64,000 nucleotides of DNA from Deinococcus depolymerans (GCF_039522025.1 NZ_BAAADB010000004.1:215341-279340); one strand, 5' to 3'; counted from the first letter of the stretch, positions 29,392-38,409 are shown. Made by a program: numbers and translations. Notes: a model not told the origin generated them from the letters alone.

Positions 29392-30356
29392 TTCTCCTCC
29401 CCGGAGGCCTGCGCCAGCACGGCGCTCAGGGTGCGGCGCAGCAGCGGGATCTTGAAGGCGTTCTGTTCGGTGGGGCGCGCGTCCGCGAAGGCCGCGTCGA
29501 TCACGGCGCGGGCACGCGCGTCCGGTTCAGCGCCGGCGCGGGCCGTCTCGGCCTCCTCCACACGCCAGGGGCGGGGCGCGACGCCACCGAACGCGAAGCG
29601 GGAGTCCCGGCCGTTCAGGACCGCCGCGACCGACACGAGCGCAAAGGCGTACGACGCGCGGTCGCGGACCTTGCGGTACACGTGCGTGCCGCCGGGTGGG
29701 GGCGGCAGCGTGACGCCCGTGATCAGCTCACCGGCCTCCAGCGTGGTTTCCAGGTGGGGCGTGTCGCCCGGCAGGCGGTAGAAGTCGTCCAGCGCCAGGG
29801 TGCGCCCGGTGCCGTCGGCCTTCAGGGTGTTCACGGTCGCGTCGAGTACGCGCAGCGCGACCGCCATATCGGACGGGTGCTGCGCGATGCAGGCGTCGGA
29901 CGTGCCGATCACGGCCAGCGGGCGGCTCAGGCCGGTCAGGGCCGCGCAGCCGCTGCCGGGCTCGCGCTTGTTGCAGGGCAGGTTGGTGTCGTAGAAGTAC
30001 GGGCAGCGCGCCCGTTGCAGCAGGTTCCCGCCGGTCGTGGCCTTGTTGCGGATCTGACCGGACGCCCCGGCCACGATGGCGCGTGACAGCACGGCGTAGT
30101 CGGCCTTCACGCGCGGGTGGCTGGCGAGGTCGGTGTTCGTGACGAGCGCGCCCACGTGCAGGCCGCCGTCCGCCGTGTCCGTGACCGCGTTCAGTTCCAG
30201 CCGGTTGATGTCCACGAGGTGCGCGGGCCGCTCGATGTCCAGCTTCATCAGGTCGAGCAGGTTCGTGCCGCCCGCGATGAACTTCGCGCCTTCGGCCAGG
30301 GTCGCCCCGGCGGCGGCCTGGGGCGTGAGCGCCCGCTCGTACGTGAAGGCCCTCAC
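29388..30356 (-). CDS. FAD-binding subunit with extra 4Fe-4S cluster (PaoB-like)
   Basis: A 322-residue medium subunit. The FAD-binding loop is [15 protein letters not shown] (residues 27-40) and the second is [14 protein letters not shown]. Four cysteines at 118, 128, 137 and 155 ([27 protein letters not shown]) match the insertion that binds a [4Fe-4S] cluster in E. coli PaoB. Electrons pass from molybdenum via 2Fe-2S clusters to FAD here. The GTG start at 30356 overlaps the preceding stop by 4 bp. Confidence 0.9.
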   Translation of the reverse strand: MRAFTYERALTPQAAAGATLAEGAKFIAGGTNLLDLMKLDIERPAHLVDINRLELNAVTDTADGGLHVGALVTNTDLASHPRVKADYAVLSRAIVAGASGQIRNKATTGGNLLQRARCPYFYDTNLPCNKREPGSGCAALTGLSRPLAVIGTSDACIAQHPSDMAVALRVLDATVNTLKADGTGRTLALDDFYRLPGDTPHLETTLEAGELITGVTLPPPPGGTHVYRKVRDRASYAFALVSVAAVLNGRDSRFAFGGVAPRPWRVEEAETARAGAEPDARARAVIDAAFADARPTEQNAFKIPLLRRTLSAVLAQASGEEK

Positions 30357-30904
30357 TGCCCCTTCTCCGGCTGCGCAGTTCCGTTCTGGGCGGCGTGAAC
30401 CTCGCTGACGGCCGCGATGATGTTCGGGTACGCGGCGCAGCGGCAGATGTTCCCACTCAGTCGCTCGCGCAGTTCCTCGGCGCTGAAGCTCACGTCGTCC
30501 AGGTCGGCGGTGACGTGACTGGGCACGCCGCGCGCGATCTCGTCGAGCGTTCCCACCGACGAGCACAGCTGTCCCGGCGTGCAGTACCCGCACTGGTAGC
30601 CGTCGTGCCGGATGAAGGCGTCCTGGAGCGGGTGCAGGGCGTCGGGCGTGCCCAGGCCCTCCACGGTCGTGACGGCCTGCCCGTCGTGCATGACGGCCAG
30701 CGTCAGGCAGCTCAGGAGGCGGGTGCCGTCGACCAGCACGGTGCAGGCGCCGCACTGTCCGTGGTCGCAGCCTTTCTTGGTGCCGGTCAGGTGCAGGTGC
30801 TCGCGCAGGGTGTCCAGCAGCGTCACGCGCGGGTCGAGGGTCAGGGTGCGCGGCACGCCGTTGACCCTCAGGGTCACGGGCAGCTGGGGAGTGCTGGGGG
30901 TCAT
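30353..30904 (-). CDS. 2Fe-2S subunit of aldehyde oxidoreductase (PaoA-like)
   Basis: A 183-residue small subunit with two 2Fe-2S centres. The plant-ferredoxin-type cluster uses Cys46, 51, 54 and 66 ([18 protein letters not shown]). The second uses Cys105, 108, 154 and 156 ([18 protein letters not shown]). The ATG at 30904 is chosen for the CGGAGG upstream. It gives no Tat signal, unlike E. coli PaoA, so this enzyme is probably cytosolic. It is the first gene of the operon. Confidence 0.9.
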   Translation of the reverse strand: MTPSTPQLPVTLRVNGVPRTLTLDPRVTLLDTLREHLHLTGTKKGCDHGQCGACTVLVDGTRLLSCLTLAVMHDGQAVTTVEGLGTPDALHPLQDAFIRHDGYQCGYCTPGQLCSSVGTLDEIARGVPSHVTADLDDVSFSAEELRERLSGNICRCAAYPNIIAAVSEVHAAQNGTAQPEKGQ

Positions 30905-31090
30905 CTGGATGGTCCTCCGGGAAATGGTGGGGAAGGGGGGGCGGGTAGCGTCCGTGGCCTGCGCTCCGCAGCATGCGCGGGCGGCCTGGGCCGCCATGAC
31001 GGAGTTTCGTGAAATCCGGTTCATGGTCGGGCAGCGACTGGCGGCGTGGACGGTCCCCGTTTCATTTGCGGGTCCCGGCGGCGTTCAGGG

Positions 31091-31127
31091 TAGTTGGCTG
31101 GAACTAGACTTTGTTGGCGAATTCAAT
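31091..31127 (-). mobile_element. Solo terminus of an IS1182-type element
   Basis: These 37 bp start TAGTTGGCTGGAACTAGACT and are identical to the right end (reverse strand) of the element at 39903-42890. The body of that copy is gone, and an IS5-type element abuts it. Confidence 0.85.
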
Positions 31128-32021
31128 AGACCTCCTGCGAAAGTCCCCCGCTACCCTGCGTGAGTGAGCCACGACCGTCTGGAACGCCTCCGACAGCCCA
31201 ACCGCACACGCTTCAAACGGCACACCGGGATCTACCCCGAAACCTTCGCCGAGATGGAACTCGTCCTGGACCAGCGAGAACGCTCCAAGAAAAAGTCCGG
31301 TCGACCCCCCGCCCTCGACGCGAGTGAACAGCTCCTCCTTACCCTCGAATTCTGGCGGGAATACCGCACCTTCGCTCACCTCGGCCACGACTGGAACATT
31401 CACGAAACCACCGTGCAGCGCACGGTGGAACGCGTCGAAACCGCCCTGATCGGGAGCGGAGAGTTCCGACTTCCTGGCCGCAAGAGCCTGAAACGGGAAG
31501 AGAACGTCTTCCAGATCATCGCCGTGGATGCCGCTGAAACCCCCTGTGAGCGGCCGACCAGCCAACAACGCCGCTGGTACAGCGGCAAGAAGAAACGACA
31601 CACCCTGAAAACGCAGGTGGTGATCAACGTGTCCACCCGCATGATCCTGTGCGTCGCCACCGCCTTCGGGTCCATGCATGACCTCACCCTGTTCCGGCAG
31701 TCGGGCGTCCAGATCCATCCAGAGACGGCGCTGATCGGCGATGCCGGCTACCAGGGCATTCGGCAGCATCACGGTCACTCGGTCACACCACACAAAGTGA
31801 CGAAGAAAGCGCCGCTGACCCCTGAACAGCGTCAACAGAACCGGGAACTGGCGTCGACCCGCCTGCGGGTCGAGCATGTCATTCGGTGTCTGAAGATTTT
31901 CCGCGTGCTGAAGGACATGTACCGTCACCGGAGGCGACGCTTCTCCTTACGCGTCAATCTCATTGCGGCGGTGTGCAACCGCACCGTTGCCAGCGTGGCG
32001 TGACTTTCGCAGGAGGTCTAT
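31126..32021 (+). mobile_element. IS5-family insertion sequence, intact
   Basis: This 896-bp element is bounded by perfect 20-bp inverted repeats, ATAGACCTCCTGCGAAAGTC at 31126-31145 and its complement at 32002-32021. It holds one transposase gene. No clear target duplication is visible, consistent with a deletion or with insertion inside the older IS1182-type copy. Confidence 0.88.
31164..32003 (+). CDS. IS5-family transposase (DDE_Tnp_4)
   Basis: A 279-residue DDE transposase with an N-terminal helix-turn-helix (EYRTFAHLGHDWNIHETTVQ). The catalytic residues appear in IAVDAAETP (first Asp), LIGDAGYQG (second Asp) and TRLRVEHVIRCLK (Glu). The RRWYSGKKKRHTLKTQVV segment is characteristic of this IS5 branch. 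It starts with GTG 38 bp inside the element and ends close to the right inverted repeat. The frame is uninterrupted, so the element may still be mobile. Confidence 0.88.
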   Translation: MSHDRLERLRQPNRTRFKRHTGIYPETFAEMELVLDQRERSKKKSGRPPALDASEQLLLTLEFWREYRTFAHLGHDWNIHETTVQRTVERVETALIGSGEFRLPGRKSLKREENVFQIIAVDAAETPCERPTSQQRRWYSGKKKRHTLKTQVVINVSTRMILCVATAFGSMHDLTLFRQSGVQIHPETALIGDAGYQGIRQHHGHSVTPHKVTKKAPLTPEQRQQNRELASTRLRVEHVIRCLKIFRVLKDMYRHRRRRFSLRVNLIAAVCNRTVASVA

Positions 32022-32083
32022 TGCTGACCGGCTGGGACGCAATTTGATGATTTCTGCTCCAGGTTACAGCCGAGGCAGCAAGA

Positions 32084-32123
32084 GAGCGGCAGCGTGGATC
32101 GTCACAGATCCACGCTGCCGCTC
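32084..32123. terminator. Strong hairpin downstream of antiporter operon
   Basis: Perfect 17-bp arms, GAGCGGCAGCGTGGATC (32084-32100) and its complement (32107-32123), enclose a 6-nt loop GTCACA. No T-run follows on either strand. It could end transcription of the minus-strand antiporter operon about 100 nt after its last stop. The rest of 32022-32225 holds no gene I can support. Confidence 0.55.
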
Positions 32124-32225
32124 CCGATATCCGTGACCAGCGGCCCTTCGTTCCACTTCACGCCCGCTGCAAGGAGAGCCCCGACACTCCGCAGATGAAG
32201 CCAGAAGGTGAGTGCCGGTCCAGTT

Positions 32226-33503
32226 TCACTGGGACGGGGGCGGCGCAGCTTCCTGATGTTCACGTGCGGCCTGACGGGCCAGCTGCCCGACGGTCAGGCC
32301 CTGCACGACGATGCTGAACACCACGACCACGTAGGTCATGACCAGAAACAGATCCCGCGCCGGGCCGGCCGGGACGGTGAAGGCGAGCGCCACACTGATC
32401 GCGCCGCGCAGGCCGCCCCACACCATCAGTCGGCGCGTCACCGGTGGAAACGCCGTGCGGCGTCGCAGCAGCAGGTACGGTCCCTGCACGCTCAGCACCC
32501 GGGCCAGCAGCACCAGCGGGATGGCCAGCAGGCCCGCCAGGAGCGCCTGCCCACTGAACGTCACGGCCACGATCTCCAGCGCCAGCAGCGCGAAGAGCGC
32601 GATGTTCAGCACCTCGTCGAGCAGATGCCAGACGCTCTCGAACTTCTCCCGGCTGGACAGGGCCGCCGGGCGCCGCTCGGTCAGGGAGCCGACCAGCAGG
32701 CCCGCCGCGACGGCCGCCAGTGGGGCAGACACATGCAGGTGCGCGGCGGCCGCAGTCGCGACCAGTACCAGCCCCAGGGTGATCAGCACCTCCGTCACGA
32801 AGTCATTCACGGCGCGCAGCGCCAGATACCCCAGGAGCCCCAGCAGGCCGCCCAGCAGGAGGCCGCCGGCAGCTTCCTGCAGGAAGAACAGCGTGACCCC
32901 GGACCAGCCGGCGGCGGCGTGTTCCCCCTGCCCGGTGGTGGCCAGGGCGGCCAGCACCGCGAACGCCACGACGCCCACGCCGTCATTGAAGAGACTCTCG
33001 CCGGCCACGAGCGTCTCGATGCGCTTGGGCACCTGCGCCTGCTTGAGCATGCCCAGCACCGCGACCGGGTCGGTGGGGCTGATCAGCGCGCCGAACAGCA
33101 GGCACAGCACCAGCGGCACGGAGAGCCCCAGCGCGCCCAGCAGCGCGAACGTTCCCAGCCCGACCAGTGCGATGGACAGCGCCGTACTGAGCAGCGCGAA
33201 CGCCAGCACCGGCCCCCGAAGCGCCCACAGGGCGTGCGAGTTCACGCCGAGGGCACCCGCGAACAGCAGGAACGACAGCACGCCCTGGAAGACGAACTCG
33301 TCGAACTGCACGCTGCGCACGGCGTCCACGGTGGCCAGGGCCGCCGGGACGCCCGCGCGGGCCAGCAGGAGCAGCAGCAGACTCACCAGCAGGCCCCCCA
33401 CCGTCACGCCGATACTGGCGGGCAGTTTCAGGAACCGGGCGTTCAGGAACGCCAGGGTGGCCGTCATGGCCACCAGCACCGCACTCAGGTCCAGCAGATT
33501 CAC
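32226..33503 (-). CDS. CPA1-family sodium/proton antiporter
   Basis: A 425-residue inner-membrane antiporter with about 12 helices. The family motifs SPTDP (residues 142-146) and ESLFNDG (169-175, with the transport Asn173-Asp174 pair) are intact, as is GLRGAISVALAF near the C-terminus. It exports Na+ or K+ in exchange for protons. It is the last gene of a three-gene operon and overlaps the permease gene by 4 bp. The cytosolic tail is short, so it probably lacks extra regulatory domains. Confidence 0.9.
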   Translation of the reverse strand: MNLLDLSAVLVAMTATLAFLNARFLKLPASIGVTVGGLLVSLLLLLLARAGVPAALATVDAVRSVQFDEFVFQGVLSFLLFAGALGVNSHALWALRGPVLAFALLSTALSIALVGLGTFALLGALGLSVPLVLCLLFGALISPTDPVAVLGMLKQAQVPKRIETLVAGESLFNDGVGVVAFAVLAALATTGQGEHAAAGWSGVTLFFLQEAAGGLLLGGLLGLLGYLALRAVNDFVTEVLITLGLVLVATAAAAHLHVSAPLAAVAAGLLVGSLTERRPAALSSREKFESVWHLLDEVLNIALFALLALEIVAVTFSGQALLAGLLAIPLVLLARVLSVQGPYLLLRRRTAFPPVTRRLMVWGGLRGAISVALAFTVPAGPARDLFLVMTYVVVVFSIVVQGLTVGQLARQAAREHQEAAPPPSQ

Positions 33504-34825
33504 ATGACCCCCAGCCGGTTCGCGCCGTAGAACAACCCGATCGCCAGCAGCACCGTGATCACCGTGATCGGCGTCGCGTACCGCATGAAGCCCCCGAAGC
33601 TGATCGGGTGACCCTCACGCGCCGCGATGTCCGCCACGACGATGTTCGCCGACGCGCCGATCAGGGTGAGATTCCCGCCCAGACACGCCCCGAGACTCAG
33701 GGCCCACCACAGCGGATCGATCCGGGCGCCCAGCGTGCCTTCCAGCTCGCGCAGGACGCTGGCCATGCTGATCGTGAACGGGATGTTGTCCACGAACCCG
33801 CTGATCAGCGCGCTGCCCAGCCCGATCAGCAGGATGCCGGTGCCGACGTCCCCACCCATCGCGGTCGTCAGGGCCGACGCCACCTGCTCGAAGACGCCGG
33901 TGTGTTCCAGGGCCCCGACCACCACGAACAGCCCCATGAAGAACAGCAGGGTGGCCCATTCCACCTGTTCGAACAGGGCCACCGGGTCCAGATCCGCGAT
34001 CAGCAGCAGGAACGTGCTGGTCGTCAGGGCGATCAGGCCGGCCTCCAGGCCCAGCGGGTGGCCCACCATGAACAGCAGCAGGGTCACCGCGAAGACGGCC
34101 AGGGCCTGCGTCATCAGCCGGCGGTTCACGACCGGGGTCGGCGCGTCCTGAAGAGCGGCCTGTAAGCGGTCGGCCGCCGCGAAGCCCTTCAGGTCACCAC
34201 GCCGGGTCATCAGCACCTGCATCAGGGCGATCCCGGCGACGCACGCGACCACCGCGAACGGCGCGACGTTCACCAGGAAGTCCCCGAAGCCCTTGCCGGC
34301 CACCGAGCCAATGATGATGTTGGGTGGATCACCGACCAGCGTGGCGGTGCCGCCGGTATTGCTGGCCAGAATGATGGCGATCAGGAACGGGACGGGTCTG
34401 AGGCCCAGGCGCGTGACGACGGTCACCACCAGGGGCGCCATGAACAGCACGGTGGTCACGTTGTCCAGGAACGCGCTGAACAGGGCGGTCAGGCCACTGA
34501 AGATCCACAGGACGCGGACCGGCTCGCCGCGCGTGAGCAGCAGCGCCCGGCGCGAGACGAGGTCGAAGAAGCCGCTGCGGCTGAGCACGTTGACGATGTT
34601 CATCATGCCGAACAGCAGGAAGAGGGTGTTGAAGTCGATGGCGCCCCACGCCTGATTCGGGGCGAGCAGGCCCAGCAGCATGACCGCGCAGGCGCCCAGC
34701 AGGGCCGCCACGGTCCGGTGAACGTATTTCTCCGCGAGGATCAGGGCGTACGTCGCGATGAACAGGCCGGTGGCCAGCGGCGCCTGCCACGCGGCGGGCA
34801 GGTTGAAGAGGGTGCTCTCGTGCAT
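33500..34825 (-). CDS. SLC13/ArsB-NhaD type ion permease
   Basis: A 441-residue transporter of the ion-transporter superfamily. It has two inverted halves, each with a DN-containing hairpin: LDNVTTVLFMAPL and LASNTGGTATLVGDPPN in the first, VDNIPFTISMASVL and GGNLTLIGASANI in the second. This fold includes arsenite, citrate and Na+/H+ (NhaD) carriers. Pairing with a CPA1 antiporter favours a cation or anion homeostasis role. The ATG at 34825 overlaps the stop of the small protein upstream. Confidence 0.88.
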   Translation of the reverse strand: MHESTLFNLPAAWQAPLATGLFIATYALILAEKYVHRTVAALLGACAVMLLGLLAPNQAWGAIDFNTLFLLFGMMNIVNVLSRSGFFDLVSRRALLLTRGEPVRVLWIFSGLTALFSAFLDNVTTVLFMAPLVVTVVTRLGLRPVPFLIAIILASNTGGTATLVGDPPNIIIGSVAGKGFGDFLVNVAPFAVVACVAGIALMQVLMTRRGDLKGFAAADRLQAALQDAPTPVVNRRLMTQALAVFAVTLLLFMVGHPLGLEAGLIALTTSTFLLLIADLDPVALFEQVEWATLLFFMGLFVVVGALEHTGVFEQVASALTTAMGGDVGTGILLIGLGSALISGFVDNIPFTISMASVLRELEGTLGARIDPLWWALSLGACLGGNLTLIGASANIVVADIAAREGHPISFGGFMRYATPITVITVLLAIGLFYGANRLGVM

Positions 34826-34971
34826 CAGTGCCCCCGCACGAGCAGGCCCAGCACGGTGGCGATCCCACCGGCGAGGGCGAGCAGCCCGAACAGCATCAGG
34901 AGCATGTGACCGAGGGCGCGGCCAGTCGGTTCGGTGTCGTTCGGGTCTGAGGGTGAGTCCGTGCGTTTCAT
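34825..34971 (-). CDS. Small membrane protein (48 aa) heading antiporter operon
   Basis: The frame begins MKRTDSPSDPNDTEPTGRAL and ends in one helix (MLLMLFGLLALAGGIATVLG). The ATG at 34971 has GGAGG six bases upstream, and the stop overlaps the permease ATG by one base (TGATG), so it is well supported in spite of its size. It may be an accessory or assembly factor for one of the two transporters. Family unknown. Confidence 0.7.
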   Translation of the reverse strand: MKRTDSPSDPNDTEPTGRALGHMLLMLFGLLALAGGIATVLGLLVRGH

Positions 34972-35236
34972 ACTGTGCCTCCAGGGTGGGCGCGGCAACA
35001 CGAAGGGGAGACTGCGCGCAGTCTCCCCCAATTCGGTGTATCGCCACCGGCACCCACATCCAATGTGACTTCTTCAAATCCAGTGTACTGCCCCAGCACC
35101 TGGGAGGTGACGCGTTGGTGGACAGGCACATGGCCGTGTCGGCTCCAGAGTGACGCTGGCTCCCGCCTCCGGCGAACGAGAGAGGCCCCCTGCTCTCACG
35201 GTCTCCCCTGGCCGGTCGGAGAGCAGGTTCCCAGGT
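34972..35236 (-). promoter_or_regulatory. Structured leader with 24-bp perfect palindrome
   Basis: The ~265 nt before the antiporter operon are gene-free. A perfect palindrome at 35005-35028 (arms GGGGAGACTGCG and CGCAGTCTCCCC) lies 34 nt before the start of the 48-aa gene. Further upstream are GC stems (CCTCCGG/CCGGAGG type). It could be an attenuator, a riboswitch or a dimeric operator. I cannot match a known ion riboswitch by eye. Confidence 0.5.
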
Positions 35237-36547
35237 TCAGGTGCTCAGCAGTGGCGCGGGCGTGCCCTCCGCATGGCTCCGGCTGGTCTCCAGCATGGCC
35301 TGGTAGCGCGCCTCCAGTTCACGCAGATCACCGGCGTTTTTCGTGTCTCGCCGCGCATCTTCGTGGGTCAACTCCGCGTGACGCTGCAATTCACGCTGCC
35401 GCTGCGGATCCGTCTCCTCCTGCGCCACGATGCGCAGCACGTCCAGCAGCCGCAGCGTCACGGCCGGACTGCCGCTGCCGTACTGGCGGATCATGTGGAA
35501 CATGCTGTCCAGCAGGCCCCCATATGTGGTCACCGGGTAGACCAGCCTCAGGTGATGATCGCGGTACTCCACGCCGGGCGGCCAGGTACGGCCCTGAAGG
35601 CGGCACAGCGCGTCCCCGAACCGGTCGATCACGTCGACGGCCGTCACGGGATCGTTCGTGCCGGGACTCAGGGCCCGCGCGGCCACCTCGGCCAGCTGCC
35701 GGACCGTGAACTCCAGATCCTGCCCCGCGACCCGCCTCGGGCCCAGCGTCAACGCCGGCAACACGCGGTCCGGTAGACGCGGGACGCCCACCGCGACCGG
35801 CGTATTCGGGAACACGTAGTCGCCGGGCCGGACAAACACACGCAGCGCCACGCCGTCCCGCTGCGCGGCGGCAATCAGGGCGTCCGTGTCGAGCAGTTGC
35901 AGGTACCCGCTGTCCGGTGACCGCAGCACCTCCCCACCCGCCCAGAATGCCTCGGGCGGTGCGGGGGCCGCCGCTTCGTCGTTCCTCTCGCTCGTGGCCC
36001 GCTCCAGGGCCCGCCGCAGGTCGTCACGCAGCAGGTTCACCACGGCCGTCATGTTGATGCCGCGGGTCACGTGCGACAGGAAGTACACCAGCGCCGCCAC
36101 GCACGCCAGCGCGAGCAGCATGCCCGCCGTGACGTTGTAGTGCGGCACGAACGGGTTGTCCTCACCGCCCTGCACGCTGCGCAGACTGAACAGCGTGAAC
36201 GCGAACGTCGCGATGAACGTTCCCAGCACCGCCTGATTCCCGCGGTCCCGCGTGAAGTTGTCCAGCAGCCGCGGTCCCATGCTGCCCGCCGCGTACGACA
36301 GGGCCGCGATCGTGATGGAGAAGACCGTCCCAGCCACGCCGATGGCGCTGCTCGCCACGGCGGACAGCAGGCTGCGTGCCCCGCTCTCCCCACCCGAGTA
36401 CACCCAGGTCAGGCCATCCGGAATCTCGTACCGCTCCTCCAGTTCGATGCCGGCCCAGGCGAGCAGCAGCGCCAGGGCCGTCATGACCGCCGGGAGGAAC
36501 CAGAACTGCCCCGTCCACTCCCGGAGTCGCAGCAGGTAACCCTTCAT
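35237..36547 (-). CDS. DUF2254 membrane protein
   Basis: A 436-residue inner-membrane protein. Four hydrophobic helices fill the first ~160 residues, starting FLPAVMTALALLLAWAGIEL, with the family segment FSITIAALSYAAGSMGPRLL. A soluble C-terminal half follows, with RALSPGTNDPVTAVDVIDRF, which is diagnostic of DUF2254. Function is not known; the family is often near ion channels. The ATG overlaps the MscS stop by 4 bp, making a two-gene operon. Confidence 0.9.
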   Translation of the reverse strand: MKGYLLRLREWTGQFWFLPAVMTALALLLAWAGIELEERYEIPDGLTWVYSGGESGARSLLSAVASSAIGVAGTVFSITIAALSYAAGSMGPRLLDNFTRDRGNQAVLGTFIATFAFTLFSLRSVQGGEDNPFVPHYNVTAGMLLALACVAALVYFLSHVTRGINMTAVVNLLRDDLRRALERATSERNDEAAAPAPPEAFWAGGEVLRSPDSGYLQLLDTDALIAAAQRDGVALRVFVRPGDYVFPNTPVAVGVPRLPDRVLPALTLGPRRVAGQDLEFTVRQLAEVAARALSPGTNDPVTAVDVIDRFGDALCRLQGRTWPPGVEYRDHHLRLVYPVTTYGGLLDSMFHMIRQYGSGSPAVTLRLLDVLRIVAQEETDPQRQRELQRHAELTHEDARRDTKNAGDLRELEARYQAMLETSRSHAEGTPAPLLST

Positions 36548-37491
36548 GGCATCTCCGGCGCCTGGCGCAGCGCGGCGCGGGGCCTGGGGTTGGATTCCCG
36601 CGCGGGCCAGCCTTCCCGTTGCCGGGCACGGTCGCCGTCCGTCTCCTCCGTCTGATCGTGGAACAGCACCTGCTGCGTCGGGAGGGGAAGGTCGATCCCG
36701 GCTTCAATCAGGGCGGGCTTCAGGGCCTCCAGGACCCGGTCCTGAGACTCCACCACCTCACGCCGGACGGGCGGGTCAATCCAGTAGCGGACTTCCAGAT
36801 TCACGCTGAAATCAGCCAGCTCCCGCACCAGCACCGTGGGCGCGGGGTCCGGGCGGATGTCCTCAACACCGCTGAGGGTCTCCAGAATGACTCGCTTGGC
36901 GTGCGCGATGTCGTCTCCGTAGCCGATGCCGACCGTGACGGCCAGCCGCCGCCGGTCGTACGCGGTGTTCACGATCACCCGGTTCGTGTACAGCTCACTG
37001 TTCGGGATGACCACCCGGCGGTTGTCGTATGTGCGCAGCAGGGTCGCGCGCACCTGAATGTCCTCGACGGTGCCCTCGTGCTCCCCACTGACGATCTGAT
37101 CCCCGATCCGGAAGGGCCGCGTGATCAGGATGAGCAGCCCCGCGAGGAGGTTCTGGAAGATGTCCTTGAAGGCGAAGCCGATGGCGACGCCACTCACGCC
37201 CAGCGCCCCGAAGAGTGACGCGGCGGTCAGGGTCGGGAAGATGACCGTCAGGCCTACCAGGAGTCCCAGGGTCAGGATGACCCACCCAGTCAACCGCCCG
37301 AACACCAGCGCAATGCCAGCGGACTGACCAGCACGTTCTGCGAGGGCCTGCACGGTGCGGCGCGACACGCCCGAGACGAACCAGAACAACAGGAACAACA
37401 GCACACCCAGTGCCATGTTGGGAAGGCTGTTCAGCAGACCCTGCACAAGTGCCTGAAAACGGGTCAGGATCGGTTCGAGTTGCCAGTTCAT
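36544..37491 (-). CDS. MscS family mechanosensitive channel
   Basis: A 315-residue small-conductance mechanosensitive channel. The pore-lining helix region contains FGALGVSGVAIGFAFKDIFQ, followed by the beta domain (RPFRIGDQIVSGEHEGTVED) and the VIPNSELYTN motif. It releases solutes when membrane tension rises. There is no ribosome site before the ATG, but TACTGT lies 7 nt upstream, so this looks like a leaderless mRNA. The tail (RQREGWPARESNPRPRAAL) is basic and not part of the fold. Confidence 0.92.
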   Translation of the reverse strand: MNWQLEPILTRFQALVQGLLNSLPNMALGVLLFLLFWFVSGVSRRTVQALAERAGQSAGIALVFGRLTGWVILTLGLLVGLTVIFPTLTAASLFGALGVSGVAIGFAFKDIFQNLLAGLLILITRPFRIGDQIVSGEHEGTVEDIQVRATLLRTYDNRRVVIPNSELYTNRVIVNTAYDRRRLAVTVGIGYGDDIAHAKRVILETLSGVEDIRPDPAPTVLVRELADFSVNLEVRYWIDPPVRREVVESQDRVLEALKPALIEAGIDLPLPTQQVLFHDQTEETDGDRARQREGWPARESNPRPRAALRQAPEMP

Positions 37492-37566
37492 TGGGCGCAC
37501 AGTACGGCGCCTACCGGCCCGGGGCATGTGACGGCACTGACGGATTTCTCCATGCTTGGTCGGCTT

Positions 37567-37723
37567 ATACGGACTCCGGTTAAGAGGTTTGCAAAAGCTT
37601 TCAACCCGAGCGGACTCGTAGAACTGCGCCGCAGAGCAAGCAGGAGAGAAACGCCCCTCCGGGCCTGGAGTTGGCAACCCGGAAGAACGCCGGGTTGCCA
37701 ACGAAACAGACGGTAGTCCGTAT
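37567..37723 (+). repeat. Structured intergenic repeat, copy 8
   Basis: This 157-bp copy with ends ATACGGACTCCGG and GGTAGTCCGTAT has a diverged interior that keeps stems: CAACCCGG with CCGGGTTG replaces CAATCCGG/CCGGATTG. The paired substitutions again favour conserved structure. It lies between the MscS start and the DM13 stop. Confidence 0.85.
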
Positions 37724-37739
37724 GACCCGGCCGCCCGCT

Positions 37740-38324
37740 CTACTTGAGGGTCGCGGCGGCGAACGCCACGCTGAACTGATCGCACCACAGGACCACGCTT
37801 CCGGCCTGTTCGGGCGTGAAGGTGGCGGGCAGCAGGAACGTGCGGGTGCCGGTGGTGGCGATCTCGCCGAGGTCGGTGTACTTCTCCTTGCGGAGTTCCG
37901 GGGTGTCCTTGACGGTCTTCGCGGCTAGCAGCCACACTTTCAGGTCCGGGGCGGGTTCGGTCTTCAGGTTGTGGATGGTCAGGGTCCAGCGGCCCTGCGC
38001 GTTGCGGGCGAGGGTGACCGTGCCGGTGGTAGGGGCGTGCAGAGCGCGGAAACTGCCGGTGAGGGTGGTTTTCATGGCGCCCGCCTGCATGGCGCTTCCC
38101 TTCGTGGGGGTGCCGGACATGGCGCCGCCGGTCATGGTGTGGCCGGGCTGCGCGGCAGTCTGCCCCAGCACCGGAGAGGCGCTCAGCGTAATGCCCAGCA
38201 GCGCCAGAGACAGCAGCGCGGCCCGGTGAACCGGAGTGGGCCACGCAGCGGGCCGGAGAAGGGTCTGAACAGCGGTGGTCTGGGCGGTGGGGGTCTGAGC
38301 GGTACGGATCTGGGGACGGGTCAT
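37740..38324 (-). CDS. DM13 domain secreted protein
   Basis: A 194-residue exported protein with a long N-terminal region and hydrophobic signal core (ALLSLALLGITLSASPVLG). The DM13 domain covers about residues 85-194: GSFRALHAPTTGTVTL, PDLKVWLLAAK, and the C-terminal VVLWCDQFSVAFAAATL, with the conserved Cys thought to take part in redox chemistry. Between them lies a Met/Gly/Thr-rich linker (HTMTGGAMSGTP). GAGGAG precedes the ATG. It is 85 bp upstream of nothing else on this strand and neighbours a YceI gene. Confidence 0.85.
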   Translation of the reverse strand: MTRPQIRTAQTPTAQTTAVQTLLRPAAWPTPVHRAALLSLALLGITLSASPVLGQTAAQPGHTMTGGAMSGTPTKGSAMQAGAMKTTLTGSFRALHAPTTGTVTLARNAQGRWTLTIHNLKTEPAPDLKVWLLAAKTVKDTPELRKEKYTDLGEIATTGTRTFLLPATFTPEQAGSVVLWCDQFSVAFAAATLK

Positions 38325-38409
38325 GACGGACTCCTCTGAAGCTGATGGTGAGAACTGGGGCGGAGGGTGTGGCGGCGAGGTGGAAGGTGCGGCGGGGCGC
38401 CGGAGTGGA

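Noticed and set aside
32102..32213. Possible C-terminal coding remnant on the minus strand (…NEGPLVTDIGSGSVDL stop)
   Set aside because: The peptide looks protein-like, but it is too short to assign and half of it lies in a hairpin. Not listed as a gene.
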